From assembly GCA_964639255.1 (NCBI GenBank), contig CAZXDP010000020.1, positions 1-38,871 of the forward strand: 38,871 bases of DNA. The letters run 5' to 3'. The stretch's first letter is position 1. Each line of letters begins with the position of its first letter. The notes beneath the pieces are model-generated. The model did no database searches. It had not been told where the DNA came from and saw only the letters and a program-made list of their open reading frames with translations. Made by a program: the position numbers and the translations under genes. Below, in pieces: positions 7,490 to 16,848 of this stretch. This DNA is from NZQO01 sp964639255 (GTDB lineage Bacteria; Bacteroidota; Bacteroidia; Flavobacteriales; Flavobacteriaceae).

Positions 7490-9883
7490 TTATTGCTTCA
7501 CGATCTTGAGGGTTTCCGTAACGGTTTCTGAAGACAAACTTAAAAGATAAATTCCCGTAGGGTAGGTGCTATAATCCATTTTCATAGTACCATTATTGTT
7601 CCCAGAGCGAAACAGTTCCTGCCCCTGCATATTGTAAAGCGCTGCCGTATAATTGGTTTCGGAGGTGCGTATGGTAAGGACATCAATCACCGGATTCGGG
7701 TAAAGTTGGAATGGTACTACTGATGTTTCTGAAGTGCCCAAAACACCTTCCTCCAAGATTCGAACCGTAAGATCGTCAAAATAAAAGCCATCTCCCGTGA
7801 CCCCACCGTCCGATTCGAATTGAAATCGCACCAAAATTGTTTCTCCCAAATAATCACTCAAATTGATTTCCTCAAAAATCCATTCCGATTGAATACCATC
7901 GTACAAAGGTTCACCAGTTGGTTGACTGCTATTGTCACTGCCTGGGCTGGTGTAGGTGCCACATTGGGGAATCCACGTGGCACCATTATCGGTAGAAACT
8001 TCAAACTGAACATAATCCCAATCGGCTTCAATGTCCCATTTGGCATAAAACGAAGCGGTCGCGCCCAGTGCGTTTGTAAGGTTAATCGCTTGGGCCAATG
8101 TTATTTCCTTGTTGCTATCGTCAGGGTAATTTCCGTTAGGAGAATCGGTTATCGCGCTGGAAGGGGAAACAAAGGTGGTGTTGGTTATGCCCCATCCATT
8201 GTTGTTGAAATTTTCTGTGACGCTATCGCCCGGATCTTCAAAAACAGTTTCCAGCGATCCGAATCGCTTAGTGATTTGAGTGCGGCTGTCAAAAGTGCCA
8301 TTGTTCACCACGAGATCGTATTCCACTAAATCACCCGGTTGTATAGCTTCTGAAACCGTAAAGGGAATTGTGCCCGTCTCGATATCCAGCAAGTCGAGGC
8401 TGGAAATTACCACAGGACTTCCAACCGTTACAATATTGTTGCTTACTGCCTCTATGGACACGGTAAAATTACCATTGCCAGAAAGCCCCAGTCGTTTTAT
8501 TTCAAACTCACTTTCTATAGTTGTTTGATTGCCAATGTATGTGGTTATCGTTTCGGTAATAGTTGCAAAATTGTTCACCATTTTTGCGACCGTAAGGTTA
8601 AAGTACATCATCCCTTGGCAAATCGGAATGATTTGGTTGGAGGGAGGCCAAAAACTGGGACCAATTTCTGGGGTCATTGCATAGATTTTATCATGGGTAT
8701 TCACTGTACCATACATAAAATCGTCGCTCACGCCTGCAGCTGGATATAGATCTGAAGATATGATATTGTTATACCCATTTTGAGAAACCAATTCGGACGA
8801 TATCGTTTCGAATAGTTCATTCTCTGGCGTAAGGGCGTTCGATGTGTAGCCATAAGGGTATAACAGCAAATCTCCGAAAGAATGGTTGTTCAACGCCAAA
8901 ACAAAATTATGGTTTTCTACAAACCATTTTATGGCTTGAGTTTCTACCTCGCTAAAAGGGGCTGGACCGTGGTATATGTCGCTGCCAGTATTGCTGGAAG
9001 TACCCTCGCCTCCCCATACACCGTTGGCAGGATCGCCGTTTATATAATAATCGTAGTTTCGGTTAAGGTCCGTTCCATATGTGTTTTTGCGGTTCTTGCG
9101 CCAAAAACCACCGCCATTGGGATCGGTTTTTTCGTTGTACAAATAACCATCGGGATTGATTACCGGAACAAAATACAGCTCGGTATTATCTACAATGCTC
9201 TTTATTTCAGGATTGGTGTCGTAATTCTCCAAAAGGTACCACATATAGAATACCAACTGCGAGAGCGAAGCAGGTTCGCGAGCGTGGTGGATGGCGGTAT
9301 AGAGGATTTGCGGCTCACCTTCAGAAGTCGTTTCCGGGTTGTCGCTAATCTTCACCCACTTTATGCCATTGCCCCCAATGGGTGGCGTGGTAGAATTGTC
9401 TGGCGTACCCTCGGTGAGGAAACTATGGATGTTCTCTTTTGCCGTTATGAGATTGGGATACTGCGAGCGCATATCGTCAAGTTCATCAAGTAATTCCTGA
9501 TAGGTCAAATACCCTCCCATGCTTCCCAAGTTGAAGTTGGCGGGCGTGGGGTAGATAGTGCTCGTTCCCTCGCAACTGGGATTGGTGGTAGGTTGCGGAT
9601 TTCTATTTTGCTGAAGGAAATATTCCTTGCTGTCGGGAATGAGAACATCAACCGAATACCCAGCGGTCCGGGCTGTTTCTAATTCTGAAAGGGAGAAATC
9701 GGAAATGATGAAATGGCCTTTTTTATGCTGCCCGTGTTCAATTGGAATACCCAAAGCGCCCAATTGCTGAAGCCCTTGGTTTTCAGAAAATGAAATTTTA
9801 GCGCGTTGATAAATCTCTTGGCTTTCCTGCCCAAAAGAACGAAACGTACTAAGAAGTAACAGGCAAATTAATAAATATTTCAT
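7490..9883 (-). CDS. Secreted M14 zinc carboxypeptidase with T9SS sorting domain
   Basis: This 797-residue exoenzyme begins with a Sec signal peptide (MKYLLICLLLLSTFRSFG). The M14 domain spans about residues 120-430: zinc ligands H200 and E203 in HHAREP, H334 in LNNHSFG, and catalytic glutamate E406 in TPEIGP. The substrate-binding motif TDLNRNYDYY is at about 271. Beta-sandwich sequence follows, including a region rich in FYFDDL-type motifs at about 570-715. A type A T9SS domain ends the protein (QLYPNP near 725, terminal TLKIVKQ). It probably trims C-terminal residues from extracellular peptides. It lies 47 bases downstream of purL, possibly by chance. Confidence 0.9.
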   Translation of the reverse strand: MKYLLICLLLLSTFRSFGQESQEIYQRAKISFSENQGLQQLGALGIPIEHGQHKKGHFIISDFSLSELETARTAGYSVDVLIPDSKEYFLQQNRNPQPTTNPSCEGTSTIYPTPANFNLGSMGGYLTYQELLDELDDMRSQYPNLITAKENIHSFLTEGTPDNSTTPPIGGNGIKWVKISDNPETTSEGEPQILYTAIHHAREPASLSQLVFYMWYLLENYDTNPEIKSIVDNTELYFVPVINPDGYLYNEKTDPNGGGFWRKNRKNTYGTDLNRNYDYYINGDPANGVWGGEGTSSNTGSDIYHGPAPFSEVETQAIKWFVENHNFVLALNNHSFGDLLLYPYGYTSNALTPENELFETISSELVSQNGYNNIISSDLYPAAGVSDDFMYGTVNTHDKIYAMTPEIGPSFWPPSNQIIPICQGMMYFNLTVAKMVNNFATITETITTYIGNQTTIESEFEIKRLGLSGNGNFTVSIEAVSNNIVTVGSPVVISSLDLLDIETGTIPFTVSEAIQPGDLVEYDLVVNNGTFDSRTQITKRFGSLETVFEDPGDSVTENFNNNGWGITNTTFVSPSSAITDSPNGNYPDDSNKEITLAQAINLTNALGATASFYAKWDIEADWDYVQFEVSTDNGATWIPQCGTYTSPGSDNSSQPTGEPLYDGIQSEWIFEEINLSDYLGETILVRFQFESDGGVTGDGFYFDDLTVRILEEGVLGTSETSVVPFQLYPNPVIDVLTIRTSETNYTAALYNMQGQELFRSGNNNGTMKMDYSTYPTGIYLLSLSSETVTETLKIVKQ

Positions 9884-9930
9884 ACATCAATTTTTTATTA
9901 AACTCTTCTAGAACAGGTTGAGTTTGTATA

Positions 9931-12900
9931 TTATCGTTTGTTTTCAAGCCATTTACGGGCGTTCACGAAGGCCTCGATCCACGGTGAAACTTCGTCGTTC
10001 CTGTCTTTAGGATAGTGCGCCCAGTTCCAGGGGAATGTGGAGCGTTCTAAGTGTGGCATCATTACCAAGTGCCTGCCTGTTGCATCTGCCATCATCGCTG
10101 TGTTGAAATCGCTACCATTAGGGTTGGCAGGAAAGGTGTCGTAACCATATTTCCCCACAATGTGGTATTGATCTTCGTTTAGCGGGAAGCTAAACTTCCC
10201 TTCTCCGTGGGCCGCCCAAATTCCCAAGGTGCTGCCCGCCAAACTTGAAAGCATTACCGATGTATTTTCCTGAATGGTCACAGAGGTAAAATTACATTCA
10301 AATTTTTGCGTATCGTTGTGCAGCATCTTTGGCTTTTCCTCGTGGTTAGGGGTTAATAAACCAAGTTCAATAAATAGCTGACAACCGTTGCAAACGCCCA
10401 AGGATAAGGTATCTTCCCTCGAAAAGAAGTTTTTCAGGGCTTTGTTCGCTTTGTCGTTATATAGAAAGGCCCCGGCCCAGCCCTTGGCGCTGCCAAGTAC
10501 ATCACTATTGCTAAAGCCCCCAACGGCCGCAATAAATTGAATGTCTTCCAAGGTTTCCCTTCCAGAAATCAAATCGGTCATATGCACATCCTTCACATCA
10601 AATCCTGCCAAAAACATCGCATTTGCCATTTCGCGCTCGCTATTGCTGCCCTTTTCACGAAGCACGGCAGCCTTAATGCGACCACCTGGCTCGGCTTGCA
10701 CAGTAGGTAACGTGCCTGCAAAACCTTTCGGGAAAGTGTAGGTGAGGGGTTGTTTTTTATAGTTATGGAAACGCTCTTGCGCCTTTACCTTACCGCTTTG
10801 CCGCTGGTCAAGCAAATGCGAGGTACGGTACCAGATATCCCTGTATTTCGGTACATTTAGCTCAAGGGAAGTACTTTTATGGCGAAGCGCCAGCAATTCG
10901 GAAGTAGTAACAGTACCCAGGTGGGTATAGGCTACGTTGTTTTCTGAAAGAACTTGTTCTAGAGCTTCATTATCCATTGCTTGTATTACCACACCGCAAT
11001 TTTCTGAAAATAAAATTTTCACCAAATCGTCGCCAAGGTTGGAAAGATCTAGCTGGGCTCCCAAATGCACATCGGCAAAGCACATTTCAAGTAAGGTTGT
11101 TATCAAACCTCCAGAGGCAACGTCGTGCCCCGCGGCGATACGATTTTGCGATAATAGCTGCTGCAGGGTATTGAATACAGTTTTCACATAACCTGCATCT
11201 TTCACAGTGGGAACCTCTTTGCCAACCGAATTCAAGATTTGTGCGAAAGAAGAACCACCAAGTTTAAATGAATCTTGCGACCAGTTGATATAATAGAGAT
11301 CGCCCGCATCTTTCCGAAGAACAGGTTCTACCACCTTTTTAATATCCTTGCAGTGGGCCGCCGCCGAAATGATGACCGTTCCCGGGGAAAGTACCTCCTC
11401 GTTGGGATATTTCTGCTTCATAGACAGTGAATCCTTACCGGTGGGTACGTTAATGCCCAAACCTATGGCAAAATCTGAGACGCCTTCGACAGCCCGGTAC
11501 AATCGTGCGTCCTCACCTTCATTGTTACAAGGCCACATCCAGTTTGCCGATAAAGAAACGCTTTGCAAGCCGTTTTCAAGAGGTGCCCAAACAATATTGG
11601 TCAAGGCCTCTGTAATGCTATTTCGTGAGCCTGCCACTGGATCGACCAATCCTGAAATGGGCGAATGCCCTATACTGGTAGCTACTCCAGCCGTTCCGTT
11701 GTAATCGAGTGCCATAACCCCACAATTATTGAGTGGCAATTGCAGGGGACCGGCGCATTGCTGCTTGGCTACGCGACCAGAAACGCAGCGATCTACTTTA
11801 TTCGTGAGCCAATCTTTGCACGCCACGGCCTCCAATTGCAATACTTGTTGCAGATATCCTTCAATATCTACCGAAACATATTTCGGGTCTCTGTAAGTTC
11901 TGGCGATTGTTTTATCTCGCAAAACGGTTTTGGGAGAACTTCCAAACATATCGGCTAGTTCAAAATCCATTGGTTTGGCACCAGTGGTTTCGCTTTCAAA
12001 GGTAAAGCGGTGATCTCCCGTAACATCGCCCACTTGGTACATTGGAGCGCGCTCCCGTTCTGCCACCCGTTCTAACCTTTCAATGTCATCTTGGGAAATG
12101 ACCAGCCCCATACGTTCCTGCGACTCGTTGCCTATCAATTCTTTTGCGGAAAGAGTGGGATCGCCAACGGGTAACGCATCCAGATTAATTTTTCCACCGG
12201 TTTCCTCTACCAATTCGCTAAGGCAATTTAAATGGCCACCTGCCCCGTGATCGTGGATCGATACAATGGGATTCTGTTCGCTCTCTACCATACCGCGAAT
12301 GGCGTTGGCGGCCCGCTTTTGCATTTCTGGGTTAGAACGCTGTATGGCGTTCAGCTCGATTCCACTTTCAAATTCACCCGTATCGGCCGATGAGACGGCG
12401 GCACCGCCCATACCTATACGGTAGTTCTCACCGCCCAAAATCACTACTTTATCTCCTTTTTTAGGAACATCCTTTAAGGCTTGGTCTGCCTTGGCGTAGC
12501 CAATGCCACCGGCAAGCATAATCACCTTGTCGAACCCTAATTTTCTGGCATCCTCTTCGTGCTCAAAGGTGAGCACCGAACCGGCAATAAGTGGTTGGCC
12601 AAATTTGTTTCCGAAATCTGAAGCGCCGTTGCTCGCCTTTATCAAGATATCCAATGGGGTTTGGTAAAGCCACTTACGGGGCTCCATCGCCTGTTCCCAC
12701 GGTCGGTTCTCTTCCAGTCTGGAATACGAGGTCATATAAACCGCTGTCCCGGCCAAAGGCAAGGAACCTTTTCCTCCAGCCAATCTGTCGCGGATTTCGC
12801 CACCGCTTCCCGTGGCAGCCCCGTTAAACGGCTCTACGGTGGTGGGGAAATTATGAGTCTCGGCTTTTAGGGATATTACGCTGTCGAAATCGGTTTTTTG

Positions 12901-13599
12901 ATACCAGTCTGGCACATCGGGCGATTTGGGTGCAAACTGTGTAGCCTTGGGACCTTTGATAAACGCAACATTGTCTTTGTATGCCGAAACGATATCGTTT
13001 GGATTGGCTTCGGAAGTCTTCCGAATCATTTTAAAGAGAGACGATGGCATTTCTTTTCCGTCTATCTCAAACGTCCCGTTGAAAATTTTATGGCGGCAAT
13101 GCTCGCTGTTCACTTGGCTAAAGCCAAATACCTCACTATCTGTGAGCTTTCTTTCCAATTTTTGGGACAGTTGCTCTAAATATTGTATTTCCTCCTGGTT
13201 TAGCGCCAAACCCTCGGCTGCGTTGTAAGCGGCAATATCGTCTATTTCCTTGATAGGTTCTGGAGCAACGTTTATGGTATATATGTGCTGGTCCAATCCC
13301 TGGTATTTCTGCGATAGCATGGGGTCGTATTCGGAATAATTTTCCGAAACGCTCTTAAAAGTTTCAATGCGCACAATACCCTCAATACCCATGTTCTGGG
13401 TAATCTCCACCGCATTGGTGCTCCAAGGTGTAATCATTGCCGCACGGGGACCGACGAAAAAATTTGGGAGTGCAGCTTTATCGATCATCGGCTGGTCGCC
13501 AAAAAGCCATTGCAATTTATCGATATCGGTTTGGGTAAGGGAACCTGCAGTTAGGACGGCATAAACGACGTCGTTTTCAGTTCCAAAAAAGTGGATCAT
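9931..13599 (-). CDS. purL: Phosphoribosylformylglycinamidine synthase, large single-chain form
   Basis: This 1222-residue cytoplasmic enzyme makes FGAM from FGAR, glutamine and ATP in purine synthesis. It is the long single-chain form typical of proteobacteria and Bacteroidota, with the synthetase halves fused to a C-terminal glutaminase. The synthetase half shows SEHCRHKIF and the nucleotide-binding AETHNFPTTVEPFNGAATG. The class I amidotransferase nucleophile is C1070 in LGVCNGCQ, with H1183 and E1185 in MPHLERST completing the triad. No other pur genes adjoin it. A TACCTTTG element lies at 13632-13639, so it has its own promoter. Confidence 0.96.
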   Translation of the reverse strand: MIHFFGTENDVVYAVLTAGSLTQTDIDKLQWLFGDQPMIDKAALPNFFVGPRAAMITPWSTNAVEITQNMGIEGIVRIETFKSVSENYSEYDPMLSQKYQGLDQHIYTINVAPEPIKEIDDIAAYNAAEGLALNQEEIQYLEQLSQKLERKLTDSEVFGFSQVNSEHCRHKIFNGTFEIDGKEMPSSLFKMIRKTSEANPNDIVSAYKDNVAFIKGPKATQFAPKSPDVPDWYQKTDFDSVISLKAETHNFPTTVEPFNGAATGSGGEIRDRLAGGKGSLPLAGTAVYMTSYSRLEENRPWEQAMEPRKWLYQTPLDILIKASNGASDFGNKFGQPLIAGSVLTFEHEEDARKLGFDKVIMLAGGIGYAKADQALKDVPKKGDKVVILGGENYRIGMGGAAVSSADTGEFESGIELNAIQRSNPEMQKRAANAIRGMVESEQNPIVSIHDHGAGGHLNCLSELVEETGGKINLDALPVGDPTLSAKELIGNESQERMGLVISQDDIERLERVAERERAPMYQVGDVTGDHRFTFESETTGAKPMDFELADMFGSSPKTVLRDKTIARTYRDPKYVSVDIEGYLQQVLQLEAVACKDWLTNKVDRCVSGRVAKQQCAGPLQLPLNNCGVMALDYNGTAGVATSIGHSPISGLVDPVAGSRNSITEALTNIVWAPLENGLQSVSLSANWMWPCNNEGEDARLYRAVEGVSDFAIGLGINVPTGKDSLSMKQKYPNEEVLSPGTVIISAAAHCKDIKKVVEPVLRKDAGDLYYINWSQDSFKLGGSSFAQILNSVGKEVPTVKDAGYVKTVFNTLQQLLSQNRIAAGHDVASGGLITTLLEMCFADVHLGAQLDLSNLGDDLVKILFSENCGVVIQAMDNEALEQVLSENNVAYTHLGTVTTSELLALRHKSTSLELNVPKYRDIWYRTSHLLDQRQSGKVKAQERFHNYKKQPLTYTFPKGFAGTLPTVQAEPGGRIKAAVLREKGSNSEREMANAMFLAGFDVKDVHMTDLISGRETLEDIQFIAAVGGFSNSDVLGSAKGWAGAFLYNDKANKALKNFFSREDTLSLGVCNGCQLFIELGLLTPNHEEKPKMLHNDTQKFECNFTSVTIQENTSVMLSSLAGSTLGIWAAHGEGKFSFPLNEDQYHIVGKYGYDTFPANPNGSDFNTAMMADATGRHLVMMPHLERSTFPWNWAHYPKDRNDEVSPWIEAFVNARKWLENKR

Positions 13600-13631
13600 G
13601 CGTTTGAAAATTAGCGTGAAAAAAGAAAGGG

Positions 13632-13639
13632 CAAAGGTA
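13632..13639 (-). promoter_or_regulatory. Promoter -7 element of purL
   Basis: The minus strand reads TACCTTTG, an exact TAnnTTTG match 32 bases upstream of the purL start. No convincing -33 box was found. Confidence 0.5.
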
Positions 13640-13742
13640 CTAAATTTTGATATACATTAGGTGTAGCATTTTTCTATGAGGAATTTACCGTGGAAAGTTC
13701 TTTTAAGGCACTTCAGGAGAAAATCATGGTAAACAGATGTTT

Positions 13743-13771
13743 TTTGAAATCGACTATTTGTGCTATCTTGC
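13743..13771 (+). promoter_or_regulatory. Promoter candidate for first T9SS paralogue
   Basis: TTTG at 13743-13746 and TATCTTGC at 13764-13771 are separated by 17 nt, resembling the Bacteroidetes -33/-7 pair with one mismatch at the -7 element. The start codon follows 31 bases downstream. Confidence 0.45.
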
Positions 13772-13802
13772 TCCATTCTATTCATAATAAATTTACAGTT
13801 GT

Positions 13803-16730
13803 ATGAAATTCAAAAAATTACTTCTTGCAAGTGCGTGTTTGCTATGTGGTGTACAAGTGTTCTCGCAGCAGCTTTTCCCTCCCAGTGAGGTGATTCAGGG
13901 CCATTTTATAAAGAAAACGGAGCCACTTAGGGACTATCCAACCATTGATATGCAGGAGCAGCAAGGAATCAATAAGATGAAAATTATAAGCAACAACCTA
14001 CGGGCCAATGCCAAGGTAAATGAAGATGCGCTTCCATTGAAGAGTGACCCGTTACGACAAGCCAAGGTGGGTGGCATAGAGAACCTTCCTTTAGAGCAAA
14101 ACTTCAACGGACTGAGCCGTGCCGAAGGAGGTGGCTTTACGCCACCAGATCCCACGGGTGCCGCAGGGCCAAATCACTATGTGAATGCCGTAAATGTGGC
14201 TATCAAAATATTCGACAAATCGGGCAACGTGTTGGCGGGCCCTACCGATTTAGGTTCGTTTTTGGGGAATGGGTCCAACAGCGGAGACCCCATAATTATG
14301 TACGATCAATTGGCCGATAGATTTTTTGTAAGCCAGTTTCAAACATCGAACGATGCCCTTATTATTGGCGTTTCTGAAACTCCAGACCCTACTGGGGCAT
14401 ACAACGTTTATGAATTTCCGTTAGATGCTTTCCCAGATTATCCACATTATAGCGTATGGCCAGATGGGTATTATCTTACAGCGAATAAGTTTGTTGGCAA
14501 TACTACCTATGTTATTGAGAGAGATGTAATGCTGGCCGGAGGTAGCGATCCTGAAATTATAGGATTCAACCTGCCGGGGGTTACAAACAACCCCAACACG
14601 GTCTTCAGTCCAGAACCTGCCAATCTTACGGGCACTAGTTTTCCAGCCGATGTGCCTGGCTATATCGTCTACTTGCAGGATGATGGATGGGGAGGGATTA
14701 CCTTTGACCACCTTAAGGTTTGGGAAATCGATATAAACTGGTCGAACCCCGGCAATTCAACCATATCTTCGCCACTCGAGATACCCACGGCGCCCTTTGA
14801 GGCCACATTTGCGCCTTTTGGAACTGGCGATGTACAACAACCTGGCACAGGCCAAAAAATAGATATGATAGGTGGTGTAATCTCCTATGCGGCTAATTAC
14901 CGAAGCTTCGCAACACATAATTCTTGGGTAATTACCTTTAACGTCGATGTAGACGGTAACGATCTCTCTGGAATACGCTGGATCGAGTTACGCAACGATG
15001 CTAGCAACGACTGGAGCATCTACCAAGAAGGAACCTACGCCCCGGCAGATGGTCATAGTCGTTTTATGGGTAGTGCAGCTATGGATGCCGCCGGTAACAT
15101 TGGTCTTGGCTTCAATATAGCCAGCAGTAGCCTCCCTGCCGGAATTCGCTACACAGGACGATTTGATGGCGACCCCTTGGGCCAAATGACAGTGGCCGAA
15201 ACTACCATCGTCGATGGAGTAGGTGTACAGACCAATAGCAATCGCTTTGGGGACTACTCGCACCTAACCATCGATCCAGACAACTTTACCTTTTGGCATA
15301 CCGCCGAATTTTTTACAGCGAACAACAATTGGTCCAGTCGTGTTGCTTCTTTTTCCCTTTCAGGCGGATTTGCAAATGATGTGGGTATCAACGCAATTGT
15401 ACAACCTACCGACGGCATTTTAACTGCTTCGGAAACCGTAACGGTGAACATCAGAAATTTCGGAACTGATGCACAATCCAACATTCCTATTGAATTGAGG
15501 GTAGATGGCAATTTAGTAGCAACAGAAACCTTTTCAGGAACGGTGAATCCTAACCAAACCGCTATCTACTCCTTCACCCAGACGGTAGATTTATCGACCC
15601 CAGGGCAAACATACAATGTGCAGGCTACCACGAACTTGGCTGCCGACGAGTTCACAAATAACGACTCGTTCACTACTCAGGTACGTCACATATATGCCAA
15701 CGATGTAGGTGTTCTGGAAATAGTTGCACCATCTACAGGTACTGGTTTAGGGGTGGAGACCATCTCGATTACCATTAGAAATTTTGGTGCCAATGCGCAG
15801 AGCAATTTTGATGTTTCTTATTCCGTTGATGGTAGCGCGCCTGTTACCGAAACGTATACGGGAACCATCAATCAAGGCGAAGAAGTAGTTTTTGATTTTA
15901 GCCAGACCTTCGATTTTACGCAACTGGGGAGTTATACGATTACGGCCAGTACCAGTTTAGCAGGCGATGGCGACTCCAGTAATGATGAAGTATCCAAGGT
16001 GGTGGATAACGTGCTGTGTCAACCTAGTATGAATTGCACCCTGGGGGATGGGTTGCGACTTTTCTCTGTTGCTGAAATCAATAATCCTTCGCAGTGCGAA
16101 GGGTATGGCGATTTTACCAACCTTACTGCGAATTTTGAAACAGGGGCCACCTATGCCTTGACGCTAGGCACAGGATATGGCGATCAATTCGTAAATGTTT
16201 GGATCGATTTTAATGATGATTTCAATTTTACATCAGATGAATTAGTACTGAATAACTACATCATCGCCGAAAATCAAGGGAGCGGAACATTTACTGAAAC
16301 GGTAACCATTACTATTCCGCAGTTCGCTGGCGTTGGCTTGCACCGAATGCGCGCCAAAACAAATTGGAATAGCCCGGTACCGGTCGATGCCTGCGAGGAA
16401 ACTACCTATGGCGACACCGAAGACTACACCGCAAATGTAGGAACACTAAGTGTTGAGGAAGCGATTTTTTCAAAGGCCGATCTTAAGGTTATTACGCTTC
16501 CTAATAATCAATTTAAGGTGTTATTAGATACTCAATATGAGGGTCCTGCCTATGCTGCCATATATAATATGTTGGGGCAACAGCTTAAATTCAAGACCTT
16601 ACGGCGAAGCAGTTCCACGGGTTATGCTATAGATCTGGATATGGCACAAGCTGCCAGCGGCGTGTACATCATTAAATTGGGTGGCCCAAATCTATCTACG
16701 TATAAATCTGCACGTATTATCGTTCAATAA
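13803..16730 (+). CDS. T9SS-exported protein with two CARDB-like domains and a GEVED domain
   Basis: This 975-residue protein has a signal peptide ending near VFSQQ. Residues 100-515 form a conserved region of unknown function with PPDPTGAAGPNHYV and PDYPHYSVWPDGYYLTANKF, which may be a beta-propeller. Two CARDB-like adhesion repeats follow, starting near 520 and 631 (both NDVG...I.NFG..AQSN). A GEVED domain covers about 765-880 (VWIDFNDD, TYGDTEDY). A C-terminal sorting domain ends in SARIIVQ, though it lacks the usual YPNP. The downstream gene is a paralogue that has lost one CARDB repeat and the GEVED domain. The protein is most likely surface-attached or secreted; its substrate is unknown. 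Confidence 0.85.
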   Translation: MKFKKLLLASACLLCGVQVFSQQLFPPSEVIQGHFIKKTEPLRDYPTIDMQEQQGINKMKIISNNLRANAKVNEDALPLKSDPLRQAKVGGIENLPLEQNFNGLSRAEGGGFTPPDPTGAAGPNHYVNAVNVAIKIFDKSGNVLAGPTDLGSFLGNGSNSGDPIIMYDQLADRFFVSQFQTSNDALIIGVSETPDPTGAYNVYEFPLDAFPDYPHYSVWPDGYYLTANKFVGNTTYVIERDVMLAGGSDPEIIGFNLPGVTNNPNTVFSPEPANLTGTSFPADVPGYIVYLQDDGWGGITFDHLKVWEIDINWSNPGNSTISSPLEIPTAPFEATFAPFGTGDVQQPGTGQKIDMIGGVISYAANYRSFATHNSWVITFNVDVDGNDLSGIRWIELRNDASNDWSIYQEGTYAPADGHSRFMGSAAMDAAGNIGLGFNIASSSLPAGIRYTGRFDGDPLGQMTVAETTIVDGVGVQTNSNRFGDYSHLTIDPDNFTFWHTAEFFTANNNWSSRVASFSLSGGFANDVGINAIVQPTDGILTASETVTVNIRNFGTDAQSNIPIELRVDGNLVATETFSGTVNPNQTAIYSFTQTVDLSTPGQTYNVQATTNLAADEFTNNDSFTTQVRHIYANDVGVLEIVAPSTGTGLGVETISITIRNFGANAQSNFDVSYSVDGSAPVTETYTGTINQGEEVVFDFSQTFDFTQLGSYTITASTSLAGDGDSSNDEVSKVVDNVLCQPSMNCTLGDGLRLFSVAEINNPSQCEGYGDFTNLTANFETGATYALTLGTGYGDQFVNVWIDFNDDFNFTSDELVLNNYIIAENQGSGTFTETVTITIPQFAGVGLHRMRAKTNWNSPVPVDACEETTYGDTEDYTANVGTLSVEEAIFSKADLKVITLPNNQFKVLLDTQYEGPAYAAIYNMLGQQLKFKTLRRSSSTGYAIDLDMAQAASGVYIIKLGGPNLSTYKSARIIVQ

Positions 16731-16748
16731 TTGGTTGTTTCCATTCTG

Positions 16749-16782
16749 AAAAACCGATGGGTCTGCAGACCCATCGGTTTTT
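16749..16782. terminator. Intrinsic terminator (17-bp perfect inverted repeat)
   Basis: AAAAACCGATGGGTCTG and its exact reverse complement are directly adjacent. This gives a long stem followed by T residues, 18 bases after the first T9SS paralogue. It separates the paralogues transcriptionally. Confidence 0.9.
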
Positions 16783-16820
16783 TAATTATATCTTGATTTT
16801 ATATACTTGGTTAAAATAAG

Positions 16821-16828
16821 TATCTTTA
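16821..16828 (+). promoter_or_regulatory. Promoter -7-like element of second T9SS paralogue
   Basis: TATCTTTA is one base off TAnnTTTG and lies 20 bases upstream of the chosen ATG at 16849. The same octamer precedes the lytic transglycosylase gene (36861) and the sigma-factor gene (minus strand, 24036-24043). Confidence 0.45.
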
Positions 16829-16848
16829 AAAGATTAAATCTAAAAGCT

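Noticed and set aside
8882..9493. 203-residue plus-strand ORF opposite the M14 peptidase
   Set aside because: Antisense to the catalytic domain with intact zinc ligands; no motif or start signal.
7490..13599. M14 peptidase and purL as a functional operon
   Set aside because: They are adjacent on one strand with a 47-base gap, but one is a secreted enzyme and the other is purine synthesis. There is no sign of coupling.
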